Positions 12,486 through 25,607 of a stretch of 64,000 nucleotides of DNA are shown piece by piece (position 1 is the first letter of the stretch; every line of letters starts with the position of its first letter). This DNA comes from Glandiceps talaboti (taxonomy: Eukaryota > Hemichordata > Enteropneusta > Spengelidae): NCBI RefSeq assembly GCF_964340395.1, contig NC_135559.1, forward strand, positions 13,550,759 through 13,614,758. Reading direction: 5' to 3'. The translations under genes were made by a program, and so were the position numbers. Under the pieces are notes generated by a model. It was given only the letters and a program-made list of their open reading frames with translations, made no database searches and had not been told where the DNA came from.

Positions 12486-15400
12486 TTCTTAAACTGCAAT
12501 GATTATTCATGTCCGTCTGTCCGTGTCTATTTCTCAAACTGCCACCATAGTTCATGTGTCAATTTTACTCAAACTGCCTCCTTTTTTCTGTCTGTCTGTC
12601 TCTGTGTATCTATCTTTTTCAAACTGCCAACACTGATCAACTGTCTATCTGTCCTGTCTATTTGTCTTTGTATATACATCCAATCTATGCATACAAAATT
12701 AAGTGTGTGAGGTATGTCTTCCATTCATTGTCTTTGTATCAATCTATTGTCTCAGGTAAGTATATCCCCTACTTCTCAGTGTGCCATATTTAAGGCTGTC
12801 TTTACAAATAAACATTAATTAGCTAATGTCACACACAAAATATTGTGAAAGGCCCCCATAGTGTGATAAATACTGTACGGACTTCATATATAAACATGAT
12901 TTTTGTACTATGTGGTTTGGTCATTGCACGGGACACAATACTAATCACAAAGCAAATTATTAATGGGCACAGTGGTTGCAATTATCATTACAAACACTAT
13001 CATGTTTATTTATCAGTTTCTAACCACCTGCAAAACAACCCTTCATACATCTAATCTGAGGTCGAAGCACGTACATGGATGACCTCTGGATGACCCCAAG
13101 TATGCATCCACTCTACACTTGTGTATCCATGGACAGACAAACAAAATTTTCAAACTCAGACATCCAATGCGATCTTTAAACAAGGCACCTGGGATTTTCT
13201 CCAGACTTCAAAATTTCCGTAAAGATTAATTGGTGGAAAACATCATAGGTTTGATAACAATGGCTTCATGGGCATACACACTAATTTGAGATAAGCTGGA
13301 TTTCTAGGTAAACAAGTACTAAAATGAAAACTTTCATGGGCAATTATTATTAAGAAAGAAAAGTGCACACAACACAGACATACATTTTTCACTCGAGAGT
13401 CCCTAATTGCCGCAAAACAATTACTACCACGACAACCACCTGCTATTTCACAAAAGAAACCAGTCTGACCTTTGATGACCTCAGCCACAAAAGAAAATTA
13501 AGTCTTCCATTGAAAAACATCATGAACTACGCAGCTTTCAAATCAGATGCTATTATTCACCAAATATGCCAGTCTACATGATGTCACTTCAGGAGGACCA
13601 ATGTCCTCTAAGAATTAATAAAATAAAATTACTTCCTCACTTACTAGATTAGCAAACCTGTGTTCCTCAAAACCTGTTTTTTTCTCCAATGAAAAAAACA
13701 AACTCTGGGAGTAATATGGTCATGGAGTCTGAATTTTGAAACGAAAGTTAGTGAAAAGCTGAGATTGTGTACCTCATCACAATATATCTATGCACATAAA
13801 AAAAAACATGATTTTTTTTACCAGCCCTACAAATAGTGGGGTTGGTTTGGAACATTTGCATGCACAGTTTTCAAATCAGCAAGAAATTGTCACAAGGACT
13901 GCAAAAGGTAAAAGGCTGACAAAACACAAAATGTGGTTTTATTATACGTCTATAATCAACAAATTAGTTTTTGTTTTTTGCGACTGAAAATACAACAATA
14001 ACAACAACACATTCCAATCAAATGTTCTCACAAATATTATGGACATGAGTACAATAAATTTCATTTTCCCAAATTATCCCGTTCTAAAACCTGAGCAGAA
14101 CTTTAGTTTGTATTTGGTAAAATTCTACAATATCCTATCCACAATCCTTCCAGTCTATATATTCATAGTTTTAAAATCATCCTAAAAGGAAGCAGTATCT
14201 TGCCTTGTTTAATATCTTCAACTAACATCATTGATAATTCAACTCCAGTTTCTTCAAGTCATGTGCAAGATTCTGCCCTCTATGGCAACATAGGAAAACT
14301 CTCCTGGTATCCTTGTAATCAAACATTGATTCACGTCTTCACACAGATAGAGCAGGAAATTTGATGTCAACGACGTTATTGTGTCTTCAGAACTAAGTCA
14401 AACAAGGAAGCCTTGCTGCTGAGACTGTAAAACCTAGTTTACTATACTACCCCATTTACTCTACACAACCAAATATCTTGTGTAACTGCCTCAAGTCACG
14501 TCTGCCTGGGTCAACATCGTAGCGTAATTAAGTACATATTACAAATCTTTCATTAAGTTGCACACTTAATTTTGTATTTTCTTTATGAAATACGGAGATA
14601 CAACGGTTATAGCTCTTAAATGTGTGACGCAACTAATACACATATTCCATATTCCAAAATTAAATTTATGGTGGATCACAACATTATCAAATGTCTATTG
14701 TGAGAAATTTATCAAAGTAATGTTCTTATATATTTGGCTCTAAGTTTATCAATAATGCAAATATGCACCAGTGATACAACTACAGCAGAGATATCAACAT
14801 GACTTACCAATCTTATTTATACATTTTTTATGGGTAAAAATAATTACTTTGTTTTCAACCTAACCATGTATGCAATTTATAAGTAAAGGATGGCAAACAG
14901 ACTGTGTTTTTTGTCTTTTTTAGGCAGTTTATGAGACATGAGACAAGCCTTCAGTCAAAGAAATACTCCCCAACAGGTGTGTTACATGCCAAAGTTATCA
15001 GGCAAATTGGAATGATTTCCCTAGATACAAAACTGCATAATTTATGGGGCAATTTGCCATTTGACCTTGAATATTGAGATCAAAGTCAAAGGTCAAGATA
15101 TAAAAAGAAAGCTTACCTTTGGGTATAGATATATAAATGGAATCTTTGTGCATTCAACTTTTCAGTTAATGTTTGTCAAGGTCAAAATCTCATCATTGAT
15201 AATATGATGAGGGTAGGCACTTGACGCTTTGCTTTATTAATATTTTATTACTTTTGGTTGTGTGTGTGATATTTGAATGTATGAATTTGCAATTCTGATG
15301 TAATATTCAAATAATACCATATTTTTCAAAAAATATACAACTCAAAGTATTTTTATATCAATTTGATTACACCACACTCACTCTCACCTTTATGTTAGTG

Positions 15401-15849
15401 AGGGGGCTGGTGGTGAACAAACAATCCCATGAGGCAAATGGTGGTGAAAGAGTTAACGTGTTTGCTTTGTCTTCACATGGTGTCAATCACAGTGGTGTTA
15501 CTACAAATTTCACAATGGTTTATACCATATATAAACGTGTTGATGTTGTGCACTTTTGTTCATTTAGGAGGATGGGGAGAGGTTTTGGCCTACATGAAGT
15601 TAATTTATGGGGGGGGAGGGGGGGCACTTGTGTGACTTTGTGAAATCATTCCGTAGGGAGTATCAATAAAAGATGACCATGCATGCACTCATGTGATTTG
15701 AACTCTACAATCATTTTTTACCCAAATCTTAAAATATAATTTATATTTATATATTTATGAATAAACACTTGCTATGCATGATACTAATTTCCAAGAGAGA
15801 GGAAGCACCAATACCATTCACATAACAGATACAAACATTTAAATATTGA

Positions 15850-16201
15850 TAAGGCCAAATTAAAAAAGTCTTTTGGTTCCAGTTACCTGACTCTACCCCC
15901 ACCTAGTTTTTCACACCAACCCTTAATTTTTTTTTTTACATATTCGAGAAATATAATAAGAAAATCGCAATTGACATCAACTTAATAAAGACAAAATAAA
16001 ACTGTTCCTCCAATCTGTAATGGCTGTACATCTGATAGGAAGAAATAAACAATACAGAGACCATTTGGAAAACAATTGAAAACCTGAACTAGACACTCAC
16101 ACATGAAAAAAAAATATAATAAAATAAAATAGAAAATCTACCTACTCCACCTATTTTAAAATTGAATGTAATCGGAACCACACAATTATTTTTACGCCTA
16201 A
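15850..16201. mobile_element. GGCCT-ended MITE family, copy 2
   Basis: Same ends and internal landmarks as the 9443 copy (GGTTCCAGTTACC at the left, GGAACCACACAATT at the right), with small deletions. Non-coding. Confidence 0.72.
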
Positions 16202-16324
16202 TCTGAATAACAATGGACAGATGACCTTGTCCAGTGACATAGAAATATATCTTCTATATTCTCTCTTCTAGATCACACTAACTTCTTTTAGACCATACAC
16301 AAGCAATGTTTATGTATTTGAACA

Positions 16325-16640
16325 GAAAATTTGATTACACACCCTGGTCATTCTACATCACGACAATCCATGTTTACATCACTGTTTCTGCGGTGCTCGA
16401 GATACAAGTCAAAACATTCCAAATCACCATTATTTCCCCATTTTCATAAATTATGCTTCAGGAGGTATAATTATATTATTCTCCCATATTTTACTTTATT
16501 AAGCCGGAAAATACTCATCACAACCAAAGGGTTTTGTCCCTACTCGTCTCGCAACTCGTAGTGACAAGGCCCCTTAGGTCACTTGTATTTTCCTTGGCTG
16601 AAAAAAGAATAATATTGGGAAATAGTATCTAAATATGTTA
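16325..16640. repeat. Dispersed hairpin repeat, copy 1
   Basis: Contains CCCCTTAGGTCACTTGTATT, TCCTTGGCTGAAAAAAG and an AATATTGGGAAATA end that recur at 30445-30735, 35605-35925 and 51515-51765. No coding potential. Confidence 0.6.
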
Positions 16641-19106
16641 AAGTTTATTTGGCAATACATCACCTGTCAATGGAGGGAAGCATGTGTGCTCTTCACAGCA
16701 TAATGATATGTGGATGACATGTAAACAACAAATCACTACATTGTTATGTAAAATAACCTCCCTTACTTTTGAAGTCATGGAACAAACCCATTCATTCTAT
16801 TATAATCTGCAGAGAACCCTTCAATGTCATCGAAAGTAGCAGTGTCACTCCAAATAACTTGGAATGCTATTTTTACCTTCTTGAAAGTTTCAATCCTGGG
16901 TCATTGCATTAGTGTTATCTTAATAAGAATTCCATGGCATCATTCTTTTGTTGTAGACCAACTTTTCTATTGTTCTGACAAACATTTTCACTTTTAGATT
17001 TTTGAATTTTAATCCTAATTCAAAGTGGGCCTACATAACAAATGAAAGTTTGATGTTCTCAACAATACTTAACTCATCAGGTTTCCAAAAATTATAACTA
17101 GCATTCGCCATGACAAAAGTATCATAAGGTAAGCAAAATCTGAACACTTTGAAATATGTCTTCTAATTGTTTATCAAAAAATGTCATTATCATTTGTGCA
17201 AGCAAATATACTTGACATGTTGTAGTTACTGTAGACATTACCAGCTTTCATTATTCTGTAAACGTACCAAATTTAGGATGAACTCTTTCATTGTTTCATT
17301 GTGTGTAGACAGGAGGTTTTTATCACATTTAGGACACTCAACTCTGGAATATAACCAGCAACAGTCAAGCATTTACAAGGGGAACTTGTTACAAACTGGG
17401 AACGTAAATAAATGAATTGGCTCAATAACACTTGGCACAGTATAAAACTGTTCATATTAAACCATGAGATGTAAAAAGTGTGTTTGTAGTTCCAACATGT
17501 GCCAAGTGTTCTGTTTGAATTTACTTTCCCTGTTGGTAGTAAGTTGTGCTTGTAACTGCTCGGCTGTCACTGGTTGTATCAAAAGTGAATGACATTGCTA
17601 AAGTGTCACAATGAACTGTGAATTGTTGTATCATTACCTCTGTACCTCAGGAATATTTTATGGTGGCAATAGTGTGCACTTCCTGACCTTGCCCGCATGC
17701 AATACAAACACTGAGGACACACACATGAAAGACAGGCAGGAGGCATACTGTCCACAGATACCAGTGTTTTTGCCAAGGATTTGAATTTCAATAACAAATT
17801 AAAGAAACTGCCACTACTTCCGGTACATTATACCATAAATTTTGATGGGGAAATTTGATCAAATTGATGTAAGGTCTGGATGGATTTTATTACAAAACTG
17901 CTGCACACCTTCACAAAATTATAAGCGGTATCAAATCATATGCAGTATTATAATAATGCATTATGCAGGGCGGAGGTAATAAAATCCTTTCTCCTAAAAT
18001 TTAAATAAGTGATTTCAATATAACCTATGATATATATCACATTATACCATCGTATCCAATGCCACGTTACACAATCAAACAACACCCAAAATCATTCCTT
18101 GACCAAGACCAATGTTAATAGAAGTCAAAATTTCATGTTGAGCGCAAAAATTATAACAAGTGAGTTTTCTTGTGAGTCAACACAAAGTAAGGGATAGGAG
18201 AACATCAACTTTTTTGATGGGTAACAAGAAATCAATGTGAGTCAGTGGTGTGTCAAATTGGATAAAATGACATGATTTCGTCAATGAATATCAGATCCTA
18301 CATATATGAAAAAGAATATGCAAGAAACTAAGACTATTTATAGAAACAATAAGTAGAGATTATACTTAGCAATAGAATTACTTCAAATAATACCACACCA
18401 TCATGGCGAAACAATTCAATATTATCATTAACTGGCTATCCTTCAGACTGTCAACATTAGGTTAAGAAGCTTAGCCTTACATTTCCAAATAACATCTGAA
18501 ATATACATTCATTCAGAACATTCAGTTTTTGATGGGACAAAGACAGATTGAAAGCTCAATGCTAAAAAACTTTGCACTGCTTGTGTTATAACATTTGTAA
18601 ATCAATATCAGGACTGTTAATTCTAACTGTACAATTTGACCATCCTGTCCAGGGATTTCGCATTTATAACTTACAATATAAGTATAAATTCAGTCTTTAC
18701 ACATAAGGTTAGAAACCCTGATAACTACATCAAATTTTTTAAACAGCATGTCAGCCTCAGTACAAGTAATCCTCTACACCATTCCTGATGACTTTCCACT
18801 TTGTTTTTACTGTGTCTAGAAACAATTGTTACTTGTAAATATTACACTAACGTTGTTCATTGTATTCTAAAAAGATATCCTGTCAAGATTGTAAATTAAT
18901 TCCTAATATACAAACAGTACACATTTGAAATAAGCGACAGAGTTAGGGTCAGGGTCAACTCAGCACTTTTGAAGCACCACACCTGATTTATATTGCTAGT
19001 ATGAAAGGTTCACTATACAAGTGTCCCCCACTCCCTCTGCACTGTCACATTGCTATATAGTAATTTACCCTGCCAATTAATTATGTAGTGTACACTCTGA
19101 AGCATT

Positions 19107-19240
19107 GTGCCCTCGAATGATAGCCATATTTTGGAGTTGTGAGTCACAATGATAAAAACATAGTAGTGGAACACCACATTTTGGTGCGTCTCTAGAAATT
19201 GTGTGCGTCAGTGGCACGTCAAATTGGCTTAGAGGGCACA
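19107..19240. mobile_element. hAT-like MITE, copy 2
   Basis: TGTGCCCTCGAATGATAGCC to GGCTTAGAGGGCACA, same family as 6234-6400. Diverged or partial relatives lie near 18130-18265, 20441-20500 and 8548-8580. Confidence 0.5.
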
Positions 19241-19609
19241 GTTTTCAGCAATGTCAAATTTCACCACCAATATCTTGACTTCAAATTCAGTTTCATACAT
19301 TTTCTATAGCATAATATCACATTGTTCTTGTCAAGGACAGTAACTGAAAATATCTTCAAGTTCCATGCTCCCAAGATATTGCGAATGTACCACATTCTTC
19401 CTATTCTAGTAATTTATGTTTGATAAAACTTCGCAAAGGCATTGTTATCAAGTTATGATGACAACAAAACCAACCAGCTATGTGTGTGTATGTGTATGTA
19501 TGTATGAATGTATGTATGGGAGTTAGGGGTGTCTATGTTGATTTAAATGCATAGTTTCAATATCAACAAAGAATGAACGGTCAATGATGTTGAAGTGTGC
19601 CCATCCCCC

Positions 19610-19672
19610 AACCACCACCCCCACACCCCCCACACCCCCCCCCCACCCACCCCCCACACACACACACACAGA
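19610..19672. repeat. C-rich / CA low-complexity run
   Basis: CCACC-type C-rich sequence passing into a short CA repeat. Confidence 0.85.
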
Positions 19673-20931
19673 TGTTTGCTAAACTCACTACTTGGTTAAC
19701 AGGTAGTTAAATACTATACTGGCAACATTTAATGTCCGCTAGTAAACTTTTGAGTAGAATTAATTTTATCATGGGCAGAAATCCCCATGATGTTATGATA
19801 ACAATCAAATCTTGTTTCAAAGTCTGATTGTTGCACTAACTGCACAGCAGGCAATTCTCAACAGTATTTTTTTACATTCAAAACTAATTTGGCTATGTTT
19901 GGCTACATAGTACAGAAGCTTGTTTTTTATATTTTTGAAATTAACATGTACATACCCAAAACTGCCTTTGCTCTGTGAAAAACATGTCTTGTATGCATAA
20001 CTCAACATAGGCAATAACAACAGACACACACACACACAGAACATAACCAATCCATTTCATCAAGCAGAAATAATGAAAACTGTCCCCAAGTGAAAGATTG
20101 CGTTTTACTGTGATCATCCTTACTGTGTACTTTTCTGATTGCTTAAACAGGTCATCTGACCAAGACTACAATCGAGATGTCGTCTGACTTCATTACCTTT
20201 GCTGAAACTAGGTCATCATTCAATGCTACAATGAATGGTAAAGCTACACGCAGAGTGACAATTTTATGGTTATTTCTGTAAAAACCACATCTAGTATTAG
20301 CAGTAATCATCCCCAATGTCAGAAAAAAAGGTCTATACAATCTTGTAGTCATCATGCTTTAGGATACTTCAATATGTACAACATCACATGTAAACAATAC
20401 ATTCAAACACCATGCATTGTATTGTATGTATAACACTACCACAGTGTGCCTTCTTATGATAGCTAAATTTTGTTGTTGCGAGTCAAAATGATAAAAACTG
20501 GCATTTCAGAAGTTTACCTGTGTTTATCTTTACAATGACAAATTTATATTTTCAATCCATATCCAAATACCATTTCTGACCCAAATTTGTTGATCCTGTT
20601 CAAGCAAAAAGTTAATGTTTTCCAACACAACAATGCCAGGACTAGATTAATAACCTAAATGTATGCTAATTCAAGTTGACCACAGAAGTCATATGGTGTC
20701 AGTTTGTACAAGACATTTACTATAGTTTGGTTTTGAATGTTGAAATGGAAATTGTCTTAACATTTTCACTTGTAAACTGGTTTGCAGTAGGATATTTCTC
20801 ATTTTCATCTGATAACATACAAATAACAATTAGGGTATAACATCAGATATAATTTACACTTCACAGAGTCATAATGTACATTTAACAAATAAATTCAACG
20901 TCAGGTTTGGTTTACTTTTATGTAAGAATGT

Positions 20932-21061
<130 letters not shown>

Positions 21062-22715
21062 TACTTATGAATATATATATATACTTATGAATCTCTGTTA
21101 TGAAACAGTTCACAAAACACAAGAGGCTAGAGTAGACCTCTACCATCTAAAATATACAATGCCCCATTCGCGTTATCATTCAAAAAACAAACACTGTTTT
21201 GTATCAAAGAAGTTGAGATCAGATTGCAAATTACTTCAGAGATCAATAACACTAATAATGAATTTTTGGAAGATGTGATAAAATCATGATTCAAAATTTC
21301 TAACTTGTAAGTTGTATAATAATAAACGACTGAACTAATCTGAACTAATCCTTGGGGTCAACCACTGAAAAACTGGGCATCATCACTTTCTTAGTTTCAA
21401 CTGGGGAGGTCAGTTACTATTGTTTCACCTGCCAATTAGCATGATTAGCATTAGAAAAGACATGCCAAAATGTCCTCAAATAATCAAGAAAAAGAAAGGG
21501 GTACTTTACAAATAACCAAATCTAACTGAACTCGTTATTGTGTCTGTATTCACACTTTTCTGGAAGTTTTAAGGGGGGAATTATACTGTCACCTGTCAAA
21601 GTGTTACAACGTAGATCTAGTTTTACATAGATGCAATATCCATTTTCACATCTAGATCATAACAGTTCAGTGTTACTCGCTTGACCTCATTTTGCACAAA
21701 TTTGTTTCGACCTCTCCTGCAGAAATTTCCGGTAAAATAATCCACCATCTTGTGTACATGCATTCAAGGTCAATGTTTTCTCTTGTACCATCCATACACA
21801 TGGAAACCTAAGACGCCAGCTATGATGGTCGCGGTTCTCATGAAATATTACAGTAGCAATGACGTGCTGGATACATGTTACATAAACCCGGGAAGTGTCA
21901 CTCGTGTATATGGTTAACAAATTTTATTTCGTTTCAACACACGCGTGTGCTTTGCCCCGCAAATTAGAATAACGAAGGGCGTGACATGGCCGGACACCAA
22001 TAGAACCGGACAAAATGTACAATATGCGATCAGTGCACAAACTATAACAATGTGCGTTATGGTCGATATATGTGTGAAATTTAAAAAAAAAATCCGCATA
22101 AAATGATATTGGCTGTACTTTATGAGAATATCAAGGTTCCTAACATATCTGGTAAACAAAAACAAGGGTTTCACTGCATGCTGCACTCACTCCGAGCAGC
22201 GAGGCTTCCGTTTAGCAGTGAATGGAGCCATTTGCATTTTCACCTTCGGCGCGCGGTACGGACTTTTTGACTGTCCCGTCCACCAATTCTATAGCTAAAA
22301 ATCATCAAACATCTCACCCACGTGAAAATCTTACCAAAAGTTTACCATAATAGTCCATAGAAACTACAGATTCAAACAAAGAACGCTGCACAATTTAGCA
22401 AACGCAAACCCGCCATCTTGGATTCATTTCATGTTCGGTCCATGCATGGTACCGTATACCGTCTTTGGTCCTAACATTCAAACTTTCCAAGTCTCGTTAT
22501 TTCGCCTACAGGCATCGCAAATTTTGCAAAATTCACAAAAATTATACATATTCTGCATCGATACATATGCCAGTCTCTTTAGAAAGTTTTTAAACATTTC
22601 GGCCGAGACTAGATTTTTTGTTATTATCAAGCAAGAATTATTCTTTGTGTGTATATTTATGAACGACAATTCACATTGAATGATTACCCATACGTAAGAA
22701 TATAGACAACCATAC

Positions 22716-22782
22716 CTTCTGGATAAGGGCTTTTTTCTCCGTCCCACCTTCCCCATTGAAGTTCAGAAATCCAAACAGCCGA
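22716..22782 (-). CDS. KDM6A: KDM6A-like exon 2
   Basis: This 67-nt exon follows a good acceptor (TTTTCCTTGCAG on the minus strand) and ends in phase 0 at AAG before GTATGG. It encodes S-R-L-F-G-F followed by a Gly-rich linker and K-K-A-L-I-Q-K, the entry to the first TPR helix in the family. In known orthologues the next residues read like V-R-C-Y-E-S-L; I did not find that exon to the left in this window. Confidence 0.82.
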
Positions 22783-22957
22783 CTGCAAGGAAAACACTGA
22801 CATTTAGCATGCTGGAAAATAACAAGATGGAAAACAAACTCAGAGCGAATGGCCAAAATTTTTGTAGATGTTGTCACCTATCGAACTCAGCGAGCAAGTC
22901 CTTTTCCTGTGCTGTGAGACCTGACTTTTCTTCTCCCTGCAGCTGCCCGCTCGCCAT
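22716..22957 (-). CDS. KDM6A: KDM6A/UTX-like histone H3K27 demethylase, first two coding exons (5' partial)
   Basis: The coding segments are complement(22878..22957) and complement(22716..22782), separated by a 95-bp GT-AG intron, and give 49 residues. The ATG at 22957 starts a short acidic leader, and the joined reading frame contains L-T-A-Q-E-K near residues 14-19 and D-S-R-L-F-G-F at 26-32. These match the N-terminal region just before the TPR repeats of KDM6A/UTX as I recall it (L-T-A-E-E-R, then D-S-R-L-F-G-F, then K-A-L-L near K-A-L-I here). The intron splits the Ser codon of D-S-R, and the frame closes only with this splice. The family removes methyl groups from H3K27 in the nucleus within COMPASS-like complexes. 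The TPR repeats, JmjC domain and zinc-binding region are not seen here; a consensus donor at 22715 points to more exons beyond the left edge. The identification rests on about 25 informative residues plus its neighbours. Confidence 0.83.
22878..22957 (-). CDS. KDM6A: KDM6A-like exon 1 (coding part)
   Basis: This is 80 nt of coding sequence from the ATG in the context AAAATGGCGAGC, ending in phase 2 (AG) before a GTGACA donor. It encodes residues 1-26 and the first two bases of Ser27. The leader is short compared with the mammalian protein, whose N-terminus carries an alanine-rich stretch. Confidence 0.8.
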
Positions 22958-24274
22958 TTTCCAAACGCATCTAGCCCAGAATTACGGAGATCAAATAATA
23001 AACTCCAGGTTTGAAGCTCATGGTGCAAAATCGCGACACGGATTTGGCGTTAATTCCCAAAGAACTTGTGGGTCCACAAGAAAAGTTGGTAGATGACACG
23101 AGCCACCTCACGCCGTACAACTGTATTGCCCTAAAACGTGTCCAATCAACGTCCTTTTCAGTAATCACATGATTCAGCCAACTTTCGCGCAGAATTTCAG
23201 TTCCGAGTTGCGCAGATTATCAAAACAATGTGGGTACGGGTCCAATTTTCGTGTGTTGCAGCTTGGTGAAATCCGAATTATATTATTTGCTTTGTGTGTA
23301 CGTGGGCGATTGCTAGTACACCTCCAGACCTTGCAGCTGCAAGTATGAATGTCCGGCCAGCGGTTTTATTATTTGTTGTATTATCAAGGGGAATTTGTCC
23401 TCAATGCGGAAATAAACAATACCACTTTATGTGGTCCAATCATTTAGCATGATTTCGTCACATGGTTTAATCGCATGTTTGTAAGTGTAACGCCAAATTA
23501 ATCTCCGTTTGCCGCCAAAACATGGCATATTTATAAACTATTCTACCTAAGACAATCTTTTGGCCCAAACAGTCACATACATTCGCTTTTGGTCATTTAC
23601 GATATTCAACCTGTCGGTCGGTCACAATGAAATCCTTCAACGTTCAAGGGCCTCCATGTGAGGGCGGGTCATTTCATATCAGCGGGGGGGGGGGAAGCCC
23701 ATAATTGAAAGCACAGTTATATTGATAAAAGGAAACCTCGGTGACAAAAAAAATCGTGCGTGGTGTAAGTGTATGATACATGTGTTATCACTACTCTTGT
23801 ACATCATGAACATGTAAATTTATATGCCAATATTCACTTTAATTATAATTTATCTAATCTTACTTAATTATAATTTATTTCACTATATTTTGCATCCCTC
23901 CTTTTTACTAGATCTATACTCAGCTCAGCTCATTTCAATAAGAAATATGTATTTTGTAATGATACAAGAGGATATTGACCCAACACTGTTTTTGTCAAGA
24001 AAAAAACACCAGGCTCTATCTTTGCAGAAGTCACGTAATGGATTGTACGCAAGCCTGGCAAATACTGTCAACACTTTGGACTCTCAGATTTAACATGATA
24101 AATAAACTGATGATTTTTTTTTTACAAAAGTAGTGGTATATTTAAAAAACAGAAAATAATTTTGGAGATATAGTAACCAGGTTATTGAAATGGTGTTAAG
24201 GTATTGTTTGAGATATGATATATGATTTATTGCAATAGGTCTACTGACCAATGTCAGCATACATTGCAAAAACA

Positions 24275-24320
24275 ATACATACATACATACATACATACAT
24301 ACATACATACATACATACAT

Positions 24321-24407
<87 letters not shown>

Positions 24408-24408
24408 T
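24275..24408. repeat. Compound (ACAT)n-(AC)n microsatellite
   Basis: About 15 ACAT units pass directly into about 30 AC units, ending with two to three ACAT units. Confidence 0.95.
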
Positions 24409-24636
24409 ACAAAGTATGTATATTTATGTATCAACCCCGGAATCAAATACAATACAATTATGATATGCATTATGCATTGTTATCATGATTTTGTGCATGC
24501 ATGTACATATTAATTTACTACTTTGTTTTAGCACCAAACACTTATTGCAGAAAATCCAAGGACGAAATGTAGTTTTCCTCAGGGATGCAATAAAGATTCT
24601 ATTCTATTCTGTATATATAGACATATAAATCTTTAG

Positions 24637-24764
<128 letters not shown>

Positions 24765-24770
24765 TCATTA

Positions 24771-25077
24771 ATTAAAGTCGATTTCTTCCCCCTGGTGGGG
24801 GGTCACCGACTGTCCTTCTTTCCATGTGGCAATCACATTATTCCATTTCTGCCTGTTCCCATAGTCATTGATGTTTAATCCAATCTGTTTACATTGTCCT
24901 TCCACCATACTCTTCCATGTCAGCTTTGGTCGCCCTCTCCCTCTTTTTCCATCCACCTCCAGATTCCATGCCCTCTACACTCCTTCTCCCTCATCTTTCC
25001 TCAGCACATGTCCACACCATCTCAGAGAGCTACACCTTGCTACCTCCACAATTGACTCACATAGAATCCTTCAATGA
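24771..25077 (-). pseudogene. Non-LTR retrotransposon (LINE) ORF2 C-terminal remnant
   Basis: Read on the minus strand, one frame shows L-R-W-C-G-H-V-L-R-K-D, then after an in-frame TAG, G-K-R-G-R-G-R-P-K-L-T-W followed by a Trp-containing tail and a TAA. L-R-W-x-G-H-V-x-R and G-R-P-x-x-x-W are the usual last landmarks of LINE reverse-transcriptase polyproteins in invertebrates. The internal stop and lack of upstream reverse-transcriptase domain show a dead, 5'-truncated copy. The TAA is followed directly by a TGATGATAT-type tail that runs into the AT microsatellite. Confidence 0.7.
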
Positions 25078-25588
25078 AACAGTCACTTAAAGTTTGCACC
25101 AAGAATGTTTTTTTTTTTTCAAGTTTCCACCTTGGCTTCTGAGTGAAAATATGGAAGGAATTGAAATCCCTTACTTCCATCATCGAAAGAATGAAAATTC
25201 AAAGTATAATATGTTGACATTAACATATATTGAGAACAAATTAGAATTAAATTATGGAATTCATCTTCTGCAAAGTTAAGACTAGTCTAGATGCCAACAA
25301 GACCTTACAGAATCATTCATATGCTGGTATCTCGGGTTGAGAGTAGACGGTCAACATTGTCTGAAATTCTTATTACATAGTAATTTTAACCTGCCCATAT
25401 ATTTACTGTGGTTTTCAGAAAATTAATGACTTCCAATTAAAATCAGGTATATACATAAACAGGGAAAAGGTAGATCAAATTTGTAGCAATATTTGACTGG
25501 AAACAATTTATAACAAAAAAGGTAGGACAGCTGGAATCCCCCCCTGTCATAGTTATTGGGCATTTCCCTTATTTTGGTCAACGTCAAA

Positions 25589-25607
25589 ATGGCGGAAGGC
25601 GAACAAG
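25589..25607 (+). CDS. FUNDC1: Candidate FUNDC1 exon 1 (M-A-E-G-E-Q + 1 nt)
   Basis: The sequence AAAATGGCGGAAGGCGAACA leads into a donor (AAG, then GTTTGT at 25608). Nineteen coding bases end in phase 1, exactly what exon 2 needs, since exon 2 starts with the last two bases of an Asp codon. The result is a short acidic leader ahead of D-D-E-H. It lies 2.6 kb from the divergent KDM6A start. The weak point is that so short an exon could match by chance; transcript data would settle it. Confidence 0.5.

Noticed and set aside
24090-24488. His-Thr / Cys-Val repeat open frames.
   Set aside because: They come from the ACAT/AC compound microsatellite.
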